Part shown: positions 6,836 to 7,474 of the stretch, piece after piece
Numbering within the stretch: the stretch's first letter is position 1
Layout: each line of letters begins with the position of its first letter
NCBI GenBank assembly: GCA_028284565.1
Contig: JANQRM010000106.1
Coordinates: 1-7,474 of the forward strand
Length of the DNA: 7,474 nt
Reading direction: 5' to 3'
Origin: Anaerolineae bacterium
GTDB taxonomy: Bacteria > Chloroflexota > Anaerolineae > Aggregatilineales > Phototrophicaceae
Notes under the pieces: model-generated
Told to the model about the DNA's origin: nothing
Databases searched by the model: none
The model's input: the letters and a program-made list of their open reading frames with translations, nothing else
Position numbers and translations under genes: made by a program

Positions 6836-7474
6836 CTAGCGCGCAGTAGAACCGGGAACAGGAGTAGTCGTGAGAATATCTTGGATAATGGTACGTGATG
6901 AAATGTTCTTGATACGCGCCGCTGGACCTACAATCACGCGATGCGCGAGAGACACCTCAGCCAGTGCTTTCACATCATCTGGAATCACATAATCGCGTCC
7001 TGCCATCGCCGCCCGCGCCTGTGCAGTACGGAAAAGAGCTAAGGAACCTCGCGGACTACTTCCCAGATAAACATCAGTATGCGCGCGTGTTGCAGTGACA
7101 AGGTTAATGATGTATTGCTTGACTTCTTCTGCGACATAGACTTCCAGAATCGCCTGTTGTGCCGCTAATAATTCCTGCACGCTGACAACCTGTTGAATAT
7201 TTTGAATGGGATGTTGATATTGTTGGGAGGATAAAATCGTCAATTCTTCCACTGCAGAAGGATAACCCATCTGAATCCGTAACAGAAAACGGTCAAGTTG
7301 TGCTTCAGGAAGCGGGAACGTCCCTTCATATTCAATCGGATTCTGTGTTGCCATGATTAAAAAGGGTTCGTTCATAGCATAGGTCGTGCCGTCTACTGTG
7401 ATTTGCTTCTCTTCCATCGCTTCGAGGAGAGCCGATTGCGTCTTGGGCGTGGCACGATTGATTTCATCCGCCAA
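6836..7474 (-). CDS. MoxR-family AAA+ ATPase, C-terminal part (cut by window edge)
   Basis: MoxR ATPases are chaperone-like AAA+ proteins that use ATP to mature partner proteins. Only the last 212 residues are in the window; the frame is open to the right edge and the first visible codon is TTG read as leucine within Walker B, so this is not a true start. Visible: Walker B end ADEINRA (2-8), sensor 1 MATQNP (41-46), arginine-finger region LPEAQLDRF (55-63), and sensor 2 GSSPRGS (138-144) in the helical lid domain, followed by the typical DYVIPDDVK (161-169) and LAHRVI (176-181). Walker A is outside the window. All visible catalytic elements look intact. It leads directly into the DUF58 gene, its usual partner. 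Confidence 0.95.
   Translation of the reverse strand: MADEINRATPKTQSALLEAMEEKQITVDGTTYAMNEPFLIMATQNPIEYEGTFPLPEAQLDRFLLRIQMGYPSAVEELTILSSQQYQHPIQNIQQVVSVQELLAAQQAILEVYVAEEVKQYIINLVTATRAHTDVYLGSSPRGSLALFRTAQARAAMAGRDYVIPDDVKALAEVSLAHRVIVGPAARIKNISSRTIIQDILTTTPVPGSTAR

Overview
Every gene I can support lies on the minus strand, so the window reads right to left: 3' part of a MoxR-type AAA+ ATPase, a DUF58 protein, a fused MFS/spermidine-synthase-like protein, a four-helix membrane protein of the DUF1461/TIGR01906 (Lit-like) family, a membrane-anchored YvcK-family protein, glyceraldehyde-3-phosphate dehydrogenase (gap), and the 5' two thirds of phosphoglycerate kinase (pgk). Both window edges cut genes. 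I see no plus-strand genes, tRNA, rRNA, insertion sequence, CRISPR array or prophage.

The organism looks like a free-living bacterium with moderate G+C. A YvcK protein with an N-terminal two-helix anchor, a DUF1461 protein, a half-MFS/spermidine-synthase fusion and MoxR-DUF58 close to gap-pgk would fit Chloroflexota (Anaerolineae-like) best. That assignment is inference from gene content, with no marker gene to confirm it.

Layout by function: (1) 5541-7474, MoxR and DUF58, a chaperone-type ATPase and its usual partner, 8 nt apart. (2) 3145-5472, two membrane proteins: the MFS/spermidine-synthase fusion and a probable lipoprotein intramolecular transacylase homologue, 3 nt apart. (3) 1835-3145, YvcK, whose ATG overlaps the preceding stop by 1 nt. 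(4) 1-1810, lower-glycolysis genes gap and pgk; gap starts 24 nt after yvcK, and pgk is separated from gap by 75 nt holding a terminator-like hairpin. The run from 5472 down to 803 is tightly packed and probably co-transcribed, which places a regulator of carbon and cell-wall precursor flow (YvcK) directly before the glycolytic genes.

The window is densely coding; the largest gaps are 75 nt (gap-pgk) and about 68 nt (before the MFS fusion). Most of it is conserved housekeeping. The points most worth a second look are the Lit-like protein with its two spaced histidines, the altered SAM-loop motif of the MFS/spermidine-synthase fusion, the yvcK-gap linkage, and the hairpin between gap and pgk. 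I do not see an obviously new defence or mobile system.
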